Below are positions 45,715-59,107 of a stretch of DNA of 64,000 bases, one piece after another; the first letter of the stretch is position 1; each line of letters opens with the position of its first letter. Below the pieces are notes generated by a model, which saw only the letters and a list, made by a program, of their open reading frames with translations, was not told the DNA's origin and did no database searches. Source of the DNA: Pempheris klunzingeri (taxonomy: Eukaryota; Chordata; Actinopteri; Acropomatiformes; Pempheridae); assembly GCF_042242105.1 (NCBI RefSeq), contig NC_092028.1:14741338-14805337 (forward strand), read 5' to 3'. The position numbers and the translations under genes are program-made.

Positions 45715-47080
45715 AAATTTTCTATCTCAATAGAGGTACATGTTGAGATTCCATATATTTTCTGGAAAAATCAGCTGAGAAACTGCAAAATAGTGTCTCG
45801 TCAAGCAAATGAAATACCTGAACATTAATAGCACTGATATGTAGTGCTGCCTACAGCAGAGAAATACAGATAGTACCATGGCTTAAACAATATGGCAAAA
45901 TCTCTGCATATATCACAAACTTACCACTTATGAGGATCTCTATTAACACTAATAAAAGCATTTCTGGGAATGCTCCATATTTATATTGTTGTACCGTCCA
46001 GCTGTGGTTTTGTCTTTGGCCTGTCCATTCACTTTTGACCTGCATTTGCACAACAAGCCAGTGTTGTACATTCTGTTATGAACTTAACTAACAAGACATT
46101 TTGTTATGTTCCCTCTCTGATTTAAAGAACATAAACAACATCTAAGTTATGGTTATACTGACACACTCGTGTATCTGTGAAATCCTTAACCTCTTCAGGG
46201 AAATGAATACAATGGTGTTCATGTGGTGAGCAGATGTTCAGACGCTGCAGTCTGGAGAGCACAAATATTGCATAATCTGAACACACGGGTGCTGAGAAAG
46301 TTAAATGTGTGTTTTTGTGTGTGTCTAAATATCTAAATATAGGGACAAAGGAATGGACGGCAAGTAGAATATATACATTTCACTTGATGTCCGGGAATCT
46401 GCGCCTTTATGCCTGCATGTCTGTCCATCGGCATGTTGTGTTGTGTGTCTAGACTGGGGCTGAGGAATCAGCTTAGGGCCCTGCTGTGGCTGGACGTGTC
46501 TCTCTCCTTTGTTCCGGAGTGAGACACTCATAATAAGCTTAGTATGAACAGTCATAACACCTTCATTGTTTTGAACCAGCTTCCCAGGCCTCAGCCATGG
46601 CCAAGAGAAGCTGTGGACCTGCATGATCGAGGACCCCTAAGAGCATTGTAGAAATGGAGGCACAAGGCGACGTTACTCGCAGGTACGTGCCTTGGTCGAT
46701 GTGCTTGGACTATGGCCCTTGGTGCAGTTTGTGCCCCTCTCTAACAGGCATAATGCACAAATCCAATATTCCAGAGCTACTTATTTACAGCATAAATACA
46801 TGCATGACACTCTAAAGCCACTGAGAGATTAATGGTGAAGTACGATGTACAGTAGCTTATATTCACATACATCCCAACAAACTGTGGGACCTTGTGAGCG
46901 ATTTATGCCTCTTTTATTCATGAAACAGTTCATACGTAACAAGACATGAATCCCCAGTTTGTATGAAATCATCAATGGAGTGATTTTCTCTTAAAACAAT
47001 GTAGTGGAGCAAATATAGTGTGTCAGCCACCACGCTCTTACCTTCACCTGTGCAGGCCCATAACCAGCATGCTGAATGAT
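45715..47080. other. Intergenic, no gene seen
   Basis: AT-rich sequence between two repeat remnants. Only short open frames are present and none has splice sites or domain resemblance. Confidence 0.5.
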
Positions 47081-47300
47081 TAAAGGAATAGTTTAACATT
47101 TTGGGAAATGTTCCTATTCGCCTTCTGGCAGAGAGTTAGATGAGAAGATTGATACCACTCTCATATGTGTTTGTTCAATATAAGGCACGAGCCAGCAGCA
47201 TGTTAGCTTAGCATAGCATAAAGAAGGGGAACAAGGGGGAGCAGCTAGCCTGGGCACTTCTAAAGCTCGCTAATCAAGATGTTAAACTTTCTATATATCA
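47081..47300 (+). mobile_element. Dispersed teleost repeat fragment (GGAATAGTTTAACATTTTGG type)
   Basis: The order of words is that of a very common percomorph interspersed repeat that I recall: an opening GGAATAGTTTAACATTTTGG, then GAGAGTTAGATGAGAAGATT, GATACCACTCTCAT, AGCCAGCAGC with GTTAGCTTAGC, GCATAAAGA, ACAAGGGGGA, CAGCTAGCCTGG and CTCTAAAGCTC-like. Its class is uncertain (non-autonomous DNA transposon or SINE). The copy is diverged and its 3' end fades near 47300. Confidence 0.6.
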
Positions 47301-50165
47301 AATTTGTCCCTAAAAAACTTTTAGTGTGAATTATTTGGATCACTTCTTTCCACTTTTTGGATAACTTCTGGATCTGCCATTTTCTGCTTCCACAGACTTT
47401 ACAAGCTCTGCAGCAGTGACACCTTTTTCTGGTCAGTACAATCTGATCCTACAGAGTAAGATGCCATGGCACCCTAAACAATCCAGGTTAGGACTTGTGA
47501 GACAGACTATGTCATATCCTCCTCACATCACTGTTGTCAAGGCCTCTCACTAACCCCTAAAACATTATTTCAAGCATTTATAAGTGTGACCACTGCATGA
47601 AGGCCAATATGGCCCCTAGTCATAGAACCGATACATATCTTCAGGTTCAGGTGAACATTCAATGTTTCAAACATGTTTATGAAGATTTCATTTATCTTTC
47701 TGTGGCAGGCAGGGTCGTGCCGTTTGTTGCACATATCTATGCTTCCTTCTATGATTTATAATCCAGGTTACAAAGGGATAGAATGGTTTCACGTTTTTTC
47801 TGTATGCTGAGAAATTAATGCTCAACCAAACTTGGTTAATGAAGTGCATGAAAGCACTGCTTTGCCCGTGCAAAAGTGAACACCAGAAGCTAGAGGCTCA
47901 CCGTGAATCTTCATATCATGATAAAGTAAACGTCAGTGGAGACAGTTAAGTTGAGTTAAGTTGTTTTGAACTGGGCTCAGAAAGATGGTGAGAGGTCAAA
48001 GTCAAGATCTGTTCGCAGACAATACATGTGTTCAAGGCAGATATGCTGTCGGAGCGCCCTGCATGGGGTCCACCGTTTGGCTTAATTCAATATGTGACAT
48101 GCCCCGTAGCCTCAGTGTCGGCTATGCTGGGAATGCAGGGTCTTGAGGGGTGAAGGTTAGGGGTGGAGGGCCTGAGGGGGCGAGAGGGTGAGCAGACACT
48201 GAAAACACAGCTTGACTGTGTTTGTGCATTTGCAGGCAATAGAGATCGTGATCGTGAGAGTATGCGTGAGTGTAAAATGAGTACGAGAATATATAGCATA
48301 TAATCTGTGACTCGGTTTTTCTTAAGCAAATCCTTGTAAAGACTCAGTCTCGCCGATGGAATAATCACCATCTGTTCAAAATATTCACTGCTAATTGTTC
48401 TTTTTTGTGTATGTGTGTGCGTGAGTCTTACCTGTGTGTACATGTGTGCCTATGTGTTTTCAGAGAGGGCTCACAGACACAGACCAGACTAAGTCTGCAG
48501 GGTTTGGCCTGGAGAGCACTGGGCCTCTTTGGGCTCAGCAGGGACTCAGCTTGGGAAGCACAGAGTCCATACTTACACTCACACACACACAGCTACTAAA
48601 ATGTCGAATTTTCTCGTTCCTCTAGAGGTAAAGGTAGACTGGCTTTTTTCAATGTCAGCAAAAACTGTTTCATTTGAGCTTAATGGTGTTCTTGAATTAC
48701 TCTTGGGCTGTGTGTCACTATTGGGTGGGAACTGTAGTGTTTTTTCTGTTCATGTTCAGACCACCAGCCTATTTGTTTTGTTTTGAAGCCCCCATTTCTG
48801 CAGCACTTCCTGGAATTGGCTTTTGGGGAACAAACCATACTGTTTTTTGCTGCACGGTATCAAGTTGCCTGTTCTGCTTGTAACTTCTATGTCAATTTTG
48901 TAATCTAGCATGAGCCCGGTGAGCCTTGAAACTAATAGTATTTACAATGATTGCAATATGCCCTGCTTTTTTTCCATGATTTGTCAGGTTTTTAAGACAT
49001 TTTGCAACACGTGTTGTAACTCATGCAAGCTACTAAAACGTTTAATGAGGCATGTTTTATTGAATGAATCAATTTAATTTGAATAGTACCTTATGTGGTA
49101 CAATATAGAATCAACCACAGCTCAGTGAACATGACACACCTAACACAGTCATTCTTATTTTAATTCTGTGTGGTTGAGTCTACATCAGCAGCATTTCCTG
49201 TCATGTTATATTAGATACTACACCAGTAATACGCTTGGTCCAAGGCGGATGCATCCAGTATGGTAGAATTTTACCTCATTATATCAAAAATCTTTAAAAG
49301 GTGGAAGCCTAGAAGTTGCTGGTATGGCACCACCATCTGGTGCACCAGTACAATTGTTATCACCTATCTGGAAGGTTTGGCTGCTGTAGGTCTTTGTGGT
49401 CCAGAAGCCTTTAGACCCAAAAAAAGAAGAGGAGGGAGACACAGGATGAGGATACTACCCAGCACAAAATGCTGTGGTACAAATGTGTAACCATCCACTC
49501 ATAATAGGCTACATAACGTGATCACTTCTACAGCTAAACCTGCTCAGGCAGCTTAAACGGCTCACTTTCAGTGCAGAAGTCAAACAAGAACAAGATCTCC
49601 AAACAGCTAAAAGACCAGAAGTGCACTGAGTTTGGTGCCATCTTCTGGAGACTGACATTTTGCTCACATGCACAGAGGATGTTTCACAGTAAACTGTGCA
49701 ACATGTTTATCATGCAGGATTATAGTGTCACTCAGTACAGTGTTATAGGTGTCAATAAAGAACAGAGGATGCTGCTTCACAAGACACATATCCAAAGTTT
49801 CTTCCAATAGGAAATAATACACAATGATAACGATTTGCTTAAAAGTCTATTAAAGTCTTTTAACACTGATAAGTGAAAATAAAAAAAACAGTGTGACTGA
49901 ATATTATAAAATAGAGCCATTGTATAGGCTCTATTTAGTATCTTGTATTTTTACAACAATTTTTTTTAAATGTGTGAAGAGCCAAAATGTTTACCCCGTG
50001 CCTAAATTGTACAATAAACGTTACCTATTATACTTTTTAGGGTATTGCTAAATCTCCTTCTCTTTTGGACCGACTTTGCAAGCTAAGGGTTAAGGCAGCC
50101 AGCGCCTTACGCACAGGTGTCTCGCCAGTCCTCTATGAAACAGCGCCTGCAAACAGTTGGCGAAC
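47301..50165. other. Intergenic between ankrd40 and wfikkn2, no gene seen
   Basis: No supported coding block. Short CA and GT words occur near 48570-48590 and 48400-48450. The last few hundred bases before 50545 may contain the wfikkn2 promoter. Confidence 0.5.
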
Positions 50166-50192
50166 TTTTTTTTTTTTTTTTTTTTTTTTTTT
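50166..50192. repeat. T27 homopolymer upstream of wfikkn2
   Basis: Twenty-seven consecutive T, 350 bp before the wfikkn2 start codon. A second T-run (about 50506-50518) lies within 40 bp of the ATG. Such tracts exclude nucleosomes, but a regulatory role is only inference. Confidence 0.9.
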
Positions 50193-50544
50193 CTTTAATT
50201 AAGTTGATCATAACTGTAACTCAGCTGGGATTTGCTGTCCGACTAGACAGGCCACTGTAATTCATGTAGTTAGAACTTAAGTGGGTTTGCTCACCGCAGC
50301 CCTAATCTCTCGCTGCTATTAAACGTGGAGCGACTAACCTGGAGATCTCTCCGCATCGACACCGGTCCCGCACGCTCCTCTTTTCGCTATTCTTATGCTG
50401 CATCTGATCCCAGAGATTAGAAAATAAATACACGACAGTTTGAAGATAGTTTGGAGCTTTTCTCAACACTTTAAAGTCGTGTTGAACTTGTTGGATTTTC
50501 AAGATTTTTTTTTTTTTTAGTGTCCGCTCCATTACGCGCCGGGT

Positions 50545-53042
50545 ATGTGGTGGATGCTGTTTCCCCGATGGATTTGGTTTCTCCTGGGACATTGTTACAC
50601 TTTACTCCTTTATATGGACAGCTGCCGTGTGAGAGCAATGCCCATGCCCATGCCGATGCCTGTGGCAAAAGTGGTGTACTCTCACGCAGGTCTGTGCCCG
50701 AATGACCTGAACCCCAACCTGTGGGTGGATGCTATGAGCACCTGCATGCGCGAGTGTGAATCTGACCAGGTGAGTGTACATCTAAATGACAACAGAGACA
50801 TTAAATGACATTTGAGGTTTGCATTTCACACAGTTCACAATCTTTTTTTCAAAGGTATCGTGCTGTCTCAGTTCCCTGTGATTCCACTTTTCCTTTGCAT
50901 TGTTGCATGAGTTGCTGCCTGACGGGCCAGTAGAAAAATTGAGAGCAAAACCCCAATTCAATAATCTGTAATTGTCAACGATCAGCAATCTATAATCTTA
51001 GCAGTTATGAAATGCTACAGGTTACATTTTTTAAGTAAGTTTACTTCCTTCAGGTTTTTATTGATGCTCACATCCTGACTAAATATTCATCCACACTGAA
51101 AACATTCATTTAAAGAACCTTCGGATCTATACTGATCACAATGAAGTCTGCTGGTAGTGTTTCATTTAGAAGGATTTCACTGAGAATCAAACCATTTTCT
51201 TTTTCTTTTTTATTAAATATTTTAATCCAAATTATATCTCAGCTGTAAGAAGACAAAAAAAACGTTGTACAAAAGTTTTGTTTCTATTCCAACTTTAGGA
51301 TTGTGAGTCGTTTGAGAAGTGCTGTCCTAATGTCTGTGGTAACAAGAGCTGTGTGGCAGCACGCTATATAGACATCAAGGGCAACAAGGGCCCCGTTGGA
51401 ATGCCAAAGGGCGCCACCTGCGACAAGTTCATGTGCTCTCAGCAAGGGTCAGAGTGCGACATCTGGGATGGCCAGCCTGTTTGTAAGTGCCGTGACCGCT
51501 GTGAGAGAGAGCCCCACTTCACGTGTGCATCTGACGGCATGACCTACTATAACAAGTGCTACATGGATGCAGAGGCCTGTTCCAAGGGTATCTCTATCTC
51601 TGAGGTCACCTGCAGGTAACATGTTAAGTATTTTAGATCTCTACTATTTGTTTTTGGTGTGGTGAGGTAAAGTTGTCCTGTTTTAGTCCTCAAAATTAAG
51701 ACATCTGAATCTTTTTCTCTGGCTGTAGCATGAAAAAATAAATGTATTGTGTGTATAATATGTCAGTGAAGTGATCAGAGAGAGAGAGCTTTTGACATAT
51801 CTGGCTCTGATTAACTCCTTTCTTATTCAACCTACCTACAGGTACCACTTGACCTGGCCAAACACCAGTCCAATCCCCGCAGAGACCACCTTACATCCCA
51901 CCACCGCCCTCCAGACCACTCTGCCAGCTGACATCCAGCTCCCCACCATACACAGTGGCCCCACCCATCAGGCAGTTTTTGTGGGTGAGACAGCCAGCTT
52001 CCTGTGTGAGGTTTCTGGGAAGCCACGTCCAGAAATCACCTGGGAGAAACAATTGAAGGGCAAAGACAACACCATAATGAAACCTAATCATGTCCAAGGG
52101 AACGTTGTGGTTACTAACATTGGCCAGCTGGTCATATACAATGCGCAACTTCAGGATGCCGGCATATATACGTGCACAGCCAGAAATGTTGGGGGAAGTG
52201 TATCATCACACTTTCCCTTGGTAGTGATCAGGAGAGACGCGAAAGGAAAGAATACTGAAGGGAACAGTACCAACCTGCCATTTCCAGCTGAAGAATGCCT
52301 CAAGAGTCCAGACACCGACGACTGCGGAGAAGAGAGCATGAGCTGGTACTATGAACCAAAGAGGAACAATTGCTTCACCTTCACCTACAGTCAGTGCAAT
52401 AAAAACCGCAACCATTTCGACGCCTATGAAGCCTGCATGCTGTCATGTGGAGGAGAGCTGGCGGCTCCCTGTAGCCTACCGAGCCTCCAAGGGCCTTGCA
52501 AGGCCTATGAGCCTCGCTGGGCTTATAGCAGCACCCTGAAAAAGTGCCAGTCCTTCGTGTATGGAGGTTGTGGAGGCAACGAGAACAACTTTGAGTCTAA
52601 AGAAGCCTGTGAAGAGATGTGTCCCTTTCCGAAGAACCACAACTGCAAGATGTGCAAACCACGAGGCAAGATGGTCACCAGCTTCTGCAAAAGCGACTTT
52701 GTGATACTCGGGCATGTGACCGAGCTGACGGAAGAGCAAGAGTCAGGCCATGCTTTGGTGACAGTGGAGGAGATCTTGAAGGACGAGAAGATGGGTCTGA
52801 GGTTCTTCGGCAAAGAGCCCTTGGAGGTGACTCTTCTGAACATGGACTGGAACTGCCCCTGCCCCAATATCACTACAGCCAATGGGCAGCTCATCATCAT
52901 GGGGGACGTTCACAACGGGATGGCCGTCCTGCAGCCCGACAGCTTCGTAGGCTCCTCCAGCACTCGTAGAATTAGGAAGCTTCGCGAGATTATCCACAAG
53001 AAAACCTGCGATTTCCTTAAAGATTTCACTGCCGTCCAGTAG
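50545..53042 (+). CDS. wfikkn2: WFIKKN2: secreted WAP, Kazal, Ig, Kunitz, NTR protein (GDF8/GDF11 antagonist)
   Basis: Three exons: 50545-50769, 51299-51615 and 51842-53042, giving 580 residues (human 576) in matching phases. A hydrophobic N-terminus (about 1-25) should be a signal peptide. Domains in order: WAP (about 47-96, starting AGLCPNDLNPNLWVDA), Kazal/follistatin-like (about 119-180, with CASDGMTYYNKCYMDAEAC), Ig (about 222-308, C236 to C292, DAGIYTC), Kunitz 1 (C333-C383), Kunitz 2 (C391-C441, FVYGGCGGNENNF) and NTR (about C449-C570). Mammalian WFIKKN proteins bind mature myostatin and GDF11 and their propeptides and block signalling in muscle and axial patterning; I infer the same here. 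The alternating Met-Pro stretch at 32-39 just after the signal is unusual. Zebrafish has two paralogues; which this is cannot be told. Confidence 0.96.
50770..51298 (+). other. wfikkn2: wfikkn2 intron 1
   Basis: Intron in phase 0 splitting the WAP domain. Donor GTGAGT, acceptor CAACTTTAG. It is AT-rich and nothing else is recognised in it. Confidence 0.8.
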
Positions 53043-53765
53043 AGTTGTTTTGAAGTCTCGCACTCACTGAGTGACTTTTCCAAGCTCCAGTGACCTCACC
53101 AGTCTGACCGACTGCCCGTAAACACAAAACCAGTAACTTATCGGTAACAGGGGAGGTTTTGTTACCTGTTTCTTTCCTTACATTGTCCTTTATTGCTCAG
53201 TAGGTCTCAGAAAACCACTTCTTGTAGGTTTTACTCTTGTCGCTGATGGTTTTTGTCATTATTTCTTCTCAGATGTTTTGTTAAAACTGCCCAAATAGCT
53301 CTTTTCAATTAGAATCAAACTTAGAGAGTTTTAACGGCCACACATAAGGTACACAGTCTCTAAAAGGCAGGTGGAATAGTATTAGGAACAAGCATTTACC
53401 CTGTTCAAAATATTTAATCTTTGTAACTGTACTAAAATTGCATTATAGATTTCCTCTCCAAACGTTACATTCAATACACTTATATCATTCATTTAGCAGT
53501 ATGTTTTGATATGATTGATGCGTTTTCTTTATGTTTTTGTGGGCTATCACAAAACAGACATTGTGTAACATCTGTCCTGAGCACTTGAGCTCACAATAAT
53601 GCAATTTGAAGCCTCAGTTTATGTACCAGAATCAAATAAGCTCTTTGGTTCCATGTTTTGTGGAATCTTTTACTTTTACTTTTACAATACGGAATATGTA
53701 TGTGGATTTCTGTACTATGTATTTATTTTTCTTGATCTATTTCTCATAGGGTTGTGGCCAGCGGA

Positions 53766-53813
<48 letters not shown>

Positions 53814-53930
53814 GGCAAAAAGTGTCTCTGTGAATCTAATTGCATAGAGAACAGTAATATTTTTTATGTTACCTATGATATATTAGTGTTCGTTAAAACT
53901 TTTATTGTATATGCTGCAGAATAAATAAAG
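53043..53930 (+). other. wfikkn2: wfikkn2 3' untranslated region with double AATAAA
   Basis: About 0.9 kb after the stop codon. Overlapping polyadenylation signals AATAAATAAA at 53920-53929 likely end the transcript. The CA/TA microsatellite at 53767-53812 lies inside it. Confidence 0.6.
53767..53812. repeat. (AC)16(AT)7 compound microsatellite
   Basis: AC units to about 53798, then AT units to 53812, inside the wfikkn2 3' untranslated region. Confidence 0.95.
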
Positions 53931-56068
53931 ATGATTTAGAAAATAACTCACTGAGAGTCCTTTTTTTGTGATGTGCTAAACACAAAATACCCATCATGCT
54001 CATGGTTTAACAAATGGCTTATGCAGGCAGTGCATGTGCTGCTGTGTAGTTGACATCCCCTCATCCATGTCCTCCTCCTTCCACTTGTATTTCACACACA
54101 CAGGGCCTAGTCTGAAGCAGGTCACATTCCAGCCCAGCTGTGGTGGCCTGCAGAGCTGTGTGTTGTGTTGTGTCTGGGTCTGGGGCCCTCGCATAGCACA
54201 CACCCCACCGGCCATCCATTGGCCTTTGGCGGCCCCTTTCATGTGCAAGGGGCCGGGGTGAAGGGGAGGAAGAAGAGGAGAGGGATGTTGGCCGATTCTC
54301 TCTCTTTCTCTCGCTCACTTGGCCACATCTGTGTTAAAGGGGCATAATAAAGAGAGAACAGGATGGAAGGAGAGTCAAAAGTCAAGCAGAAATAGAGGAA
54401 TTGAACCGAAGTTAGGATACGGCTTGATGCTTTAATTACCTCCATTAACACAAAATAATTTTGTTGAATTTCTGGCTTTTTATGCTGGAGCTTGTGACTA
54501 AATCCTGATGTGGAAGAGTTTAAGACAATGGGAAAATGAAAACATGCGAGAATATAAAGAAGCAAACAGTTACAAAAGCATGTGAGAATCAACTCAGGGT
54601 TGGCAAATGCTAGAGCTGTGGGATACCATAAGAACAGAATTAGTCACCAGGATCAGCGGGGCACAGGAAACAGAACATAAGGAGCCAACTAGCTACCGAA
54701 TGTTTTCCCCCTTCCCCCTCTGCCCTTATATCCCCCTTCCTAACCCCCTTCCTCAGTCCTCTTCCTCAACTGTCTGCCCACTCAGACCCACAGACAGCCA
54801 GCCCTGGGCGGTGACCTCTGACCCCACTAATGAAAAAGAGGCCAACAAGGAAAAGGCCACTTTCATTAGAACTGTTGACAAGTGTTAAGTGACTGGCTGA
54901 GCTCCAGACTAGAGCTCCACAGAGCCCCCTTGATGCCCTACACATCACAGCCGGCTGCTGATTTCAGTATCAAGTTCACTTAGAGACCACCAGCCAGGCA
55001 GCCTGCCAGACAGACCATAATAATAAGCCAGACAGCCACAGGCACAAAGGGGGGGCACAATGCCCTCAGTGACACAGTATCAGTGAGGAACTTGTTGCTG
55101 TTCAGAGGGATGGTCGACTTTCTTTCAAGAGAACTCATGCACAACCATTGGTACTGACTGTAGATTACATTCTAGCTCAGGAAATGAACATGGTGGACAA
55201 GTGTATATCATTACACAGGCTTGGAAGTAAGTTGGGGCCAATCTTTTTAAAACATTACTCAGATTTAGCATTTTGCTATGACACTGTCAAGCTGACAATG
55301 CACTGGTTTTCAAAAAGGATCTGAATCGATGCAGCAGAATTTTTCTTTCCACACATTTTTCTCCCTTGTGAAAACCTGTATATTTGGGGGTGATATGCCA
55401 GTAGCGACTAAAACAGCCTTAAGCTTCTACAACGTTAGCCTCAAGCAGAGATGAGGACCGGGCTACGGGGGTCTGGTAAGCTCTCTCTAAATCCACACCC
55501 CCAAATTTTTTTCATTTTCAAACAGGAGCCACAAAAGGCTTCTTGCAGCTCTTTTCGTTTGCAGTAGCATTCCCCAAGACCAGTGAACAAACTATGATGT
55601 ATGAAATAGAAAGGAGTTGGAGATATTGGTTTACAAGCATTTTTATATAGGAGGAGAAATGTGTTAAGCTAGGAAAAGAATTGTAGAAATGGATGGATAA
55701 AGTGAGAGTGAGAATGGGTCAGAGGGAATATACACAGTAATAATTTATGCACCTACCCTGTCCTCAGACATATATGCTACAACCACACCTTATATACCCC
55801 CTTGCTTTCAATTTATACCACAAAGGACTAGATAACTTGTTATTGCTTTTCATTCCATTAAGAGCATTGTGCTACATGTTATGTTAAAATGTATTGGAGT
55901 CAAATCATTTGATGTTTTCCACCCATAATTCTACTGAATTGATTTCTAGATTTTAAGACTGTGATTTAAGATTTAATAGGACTTGGTTTTGAATAATACA
56001 TTAATCTAGATAAGCTGAAAATGAAAATGAAAACTACATTACTGATTTTATGCAATGAATAAAGTTTG

Positions 56069-56084
56069 CCACCAGGTGGCAGCA
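56069..56084 (+). promoter_or_regulatory. CTCF-like motif
   Basis: CCACCAGGTGGCAGCA fits the CTCF core (CCACNAGRKGGCAG form). It stands alone in gene-free DNA 2.1 kb beyond the wfikkn2 transcript end. It is also a possible E-box (CAGGTG). Confidence 0.45.
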
Positions 56085-56519
56085 CAATACTTAACAAAGT
56101 TGGTGACGTTCAGATTACTGCAAACTGGCAACATAACTGTTGCTTATTTGTTAATATGTACATATATCACATACATGTGGTCAACATTTTAATTCATGAG
56201 CAGCACTCTACATTAATATTCAAAACATGAATAAAATATTTAGCTCAACAAATCATGATTATCAAAATTTTGCCGCCAAGAATTTCTTTTTAAAGACAAA
56301 AAATCTGCACATGAGATCTATCTTGAAATAATTGAAATTAAGAAAATATCAGTGTGAGTTGGAAACTCAAAGTGAAGCAAACTCCAGACTGACAAATTAT
56401 GAGAATTGAGACCTAAAAATACACAAAAATAGTTATGGTGAAAATTGTTTTCAGTGAACAGTTGTTCTTTTACAGTACATCTCAGCTTAAAAGCAGATTT
56501 TATTGTAATTTCCTGTCTA

Positions 56520-56520
<1 letters not shown>

Positions 56521-56554
<34 letters not shown>
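56521..56554. repeat. (CA)17 microsatellite
   Basis: Uninterrupted CA run of 34 bp. Confidence 0.95.
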
Positions 56555-56556
<2 letters not shown>

Positions 56557-57391
56557 GTTACTTGCCCAATGAGTGCCTCCACAAGCAGTCAGCCAGATGG
56601 TCTGGTAGATTGTGCCCAATGCACTGGATGTGTGCTAGTACTTGATGCGTGCAACCACACAAACATGTGCACACATGCACACAGTGTCAATAGCAGCTCT
56701 CCATGGCACAGCTGGTCCGTGTTTTGGGTTAGAATAAAAAATTGCCAGATGGGAAGGGACAGAGAGAGGGAAAGAAAGACAGAGAGTCATACATTACGAA
56801 TATGTGAGATACCAGCACACTGCGTTCCCATATTCCAGGAGAAGATCTTTTACATTTACACACATGGCATATCATGTTCTGACAGACAAATGGAAATGAC
56901 AGTTTGGATTATTACAAGGGTGTATGGCAAAGATAAGGTGCTCATGTTTGCATACGTCTGAATGGTTAGCAACATGGCAGGGTGTGGTGACAAAAAAGAG
57001 GCAGGAGACAGATTCGGGGTGGAAGATGAGAAACCAAAAGAAAATTGAATATAGGAAGGAAGAGAACAGATAAGAGTGCAGGAGGGGAGGTGGAGGAGTG
57101 GGGAATCAAAAAAGGTAAGGAGAAGAGGACAGAGGGAGGACACAGAGGAGCAAAGGGTACGAGGGTACGAGGGGGGCTGGGATGAGTGAACGATGCAGGC
57201 AGAAAGGTCATCGTAGCATAAGGAGTGTGTAAATTGTCCAGAACATAAAACTGCTGCTGTCGACTCGAGGGGATTCTTTTTCCCCCTTATCTTTCTGCTT
57301 TCTAAAAATAGTACCAGCTCTCTGTAGGGGGAAACTAGGACACCATTACCTCTCACATCTCTCGGTTACACTCATGCCTACTTTATTACAT

Positions 57392-57536
<145 letters not shown>

Positions 57537-57599
57537 TTTCAAACATATTATTTCTGTGATTATTAAAGAAAACATAAGTAATCTGCATTAGAGGATTCA

Positions 57600-57830
57600 C
57601 TCCTAACATCCTGCACAGCTCAGGATGTGTGGCGAGTCGTTCATTAATCCCAGGGTTGGTGGGATCGATCCCCTGCTCCACCTGTCTCTGTGTCGAAGTG
57701 TGCATTGAGCAAGGGCCTGAAACGCCAAATTGCTCCTGATGGGTAAGCCAGTGGCAGCCCCGCCACCGTCGGTGTGTGTGAATGAGAAGCAGGATTGTAT
57801 AAGTGCTTTGACCGTCAAGGTAGACTGCTG
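57600..57830. mobile_element. tRNA-derived SINE-like fragment
   Basis: GGGATCGATCCCC (57660-57672) resembles a pol III B box (GGTTCGATCC type). It is followed by words I recall from widespread fish SINE bodies: TGTCGAAGTGTGCATTGAGC, AAACGCCAAATTGCTCCTGATGGG, GGCAGCCC with CACCGTCGGTGTGTGTGAATG, and a GTATAAGTGCTTTGACCG tail. The A-box end is not clear, so the copy is truncated or diverged. Confidence 0.55.
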
Positions 57831-59076
57831 CTATGTAATTTTAGTCCATTTATTTAGCGTGAAATAGCAGTTTCTTTAATTAGTTAACAACCTTGCATGA
57901 TGCACTGAACAAACCTGTGCCCTCTAATTATAAAACATAAAGTGGCTTGAAATTTAAACACGTATTTGTACATGCCACAACATGCAATTAAACACAAGTA
58001 CGGTATGCTGACATATAGAACGATTGGGTTCAAACCACTGAAAATCAGTACAGAATAAAAGAGAGATAGAAAAATGAGCTATCATTGTAAAAAAAAAAAA
58101 AAACAAACCACTCACGACCAGTCTGTGGCCATCTTCCACACAACTTCCCATCCACTACATTAATCTATCATTTACATGTGTGTGTGTATAATAGATTGCA
58201 AAACTAGCCACAGGCTGCCACACAACATTCACACTCATGCTTGCGGATGCATACACGTACAAACATATCCTCACACATAAACAGACAGGGACCTGTATGC
58301 ATCTAGTGAAACAATGATTGTCAATGTATGAAGGCAGCCTGTCTCTTTAATGAGATGTCACACCACCAGCCTGGTTTTGATTCATGTCATATACACACCG
58401 ACTTATAAATGCACACATACACACACGTATTCCACTCACGCACACACACACACACCTTCCTTCTCTGCTTCCTCTGTGTATGAATACAGTATGAATTGGG
58501 ACAGAATTTCAGAGAAAATGCAGGTGCAAAATTGTCTGTGTGTGTGTGTGTGTATTTAGCCTGCACGTGCAAAGACAAACACTTGTGGGACCAAAAAAAG
58601 AGGCAAAAATAGGTTTTGGTTTCAATTACAATCAAAGCTTCTTCATAAATGAGAATGAGACAATGATATAGAGATGGAGAGTATAAAAGATCCAAACAGA
58701 AATGACACAGCAAGAGAGAGAGGGCGGGGAGTGGCCAAAAAAAAAGAGACAGGGAAAGGGAGGGGTGGGGATAAAGGGATGCTTGGGACAAAATGTTCTA
58801 ATCCCAAACCAGCATCACAGAGAGTTACTCAGGGATTTCACATTGTTTCTGTTTTGGGACGTTGTCCTAGTGTGACCCAGCAGATTGGCAGCAGAGATCA
58901 GCTGCTATCAGGAGTGGAACAAGAAATATCAGTCTACTGTGAGGGAAGAAAAAAAGCAAAAAGAGAATCCTTCGGGAGATCAAGGGGAAGGACACAGGCG
59001 CTATTGGCGATACTGGCACTTCTGTGAATGCTTTAAAATGAAAGGGATGATGTTATCAAACAAAGGACAGTATGGG

Positions 59077-59082
<6 letters not shown>

Positions 59083-59107
<25 letters not shown>
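59083..59107. repeat. (AG)12 microsatellite
   Basis: AG run of 25 bp. Confidence 0.9.

Larger units (their letters stand above)
53931..57390. other. Intergenic downstream of wfikkn2, no gene seen
   Basis: No supported gene. Pyrimidine/purine-asymmetric stretches (about 54700-54760 and 57000-57180) give long but low-complexity open frames. A CTCF-like site is at 56069-56084 and a CA repeat at 56521-56554. Confidence 0.5.

Noticed and set aside
51771-51841. Extension of wfikkn2 exon 3 upstream into 51771
   Set aside because: The frame is open by chance. The acceptor CCTACAG at 51841 joins in phase with the donor at 51615 and restores the conserved TCRYHLTWPNTSP junction.
56856-57356. 166-codon frame on the minus strand
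   Set aside because: Ser/Pro/Leu-rich low-complexity translation of a purine/pyrimidine-asymmetric stretch, with no domain, splice sites or repeat of known proteins.
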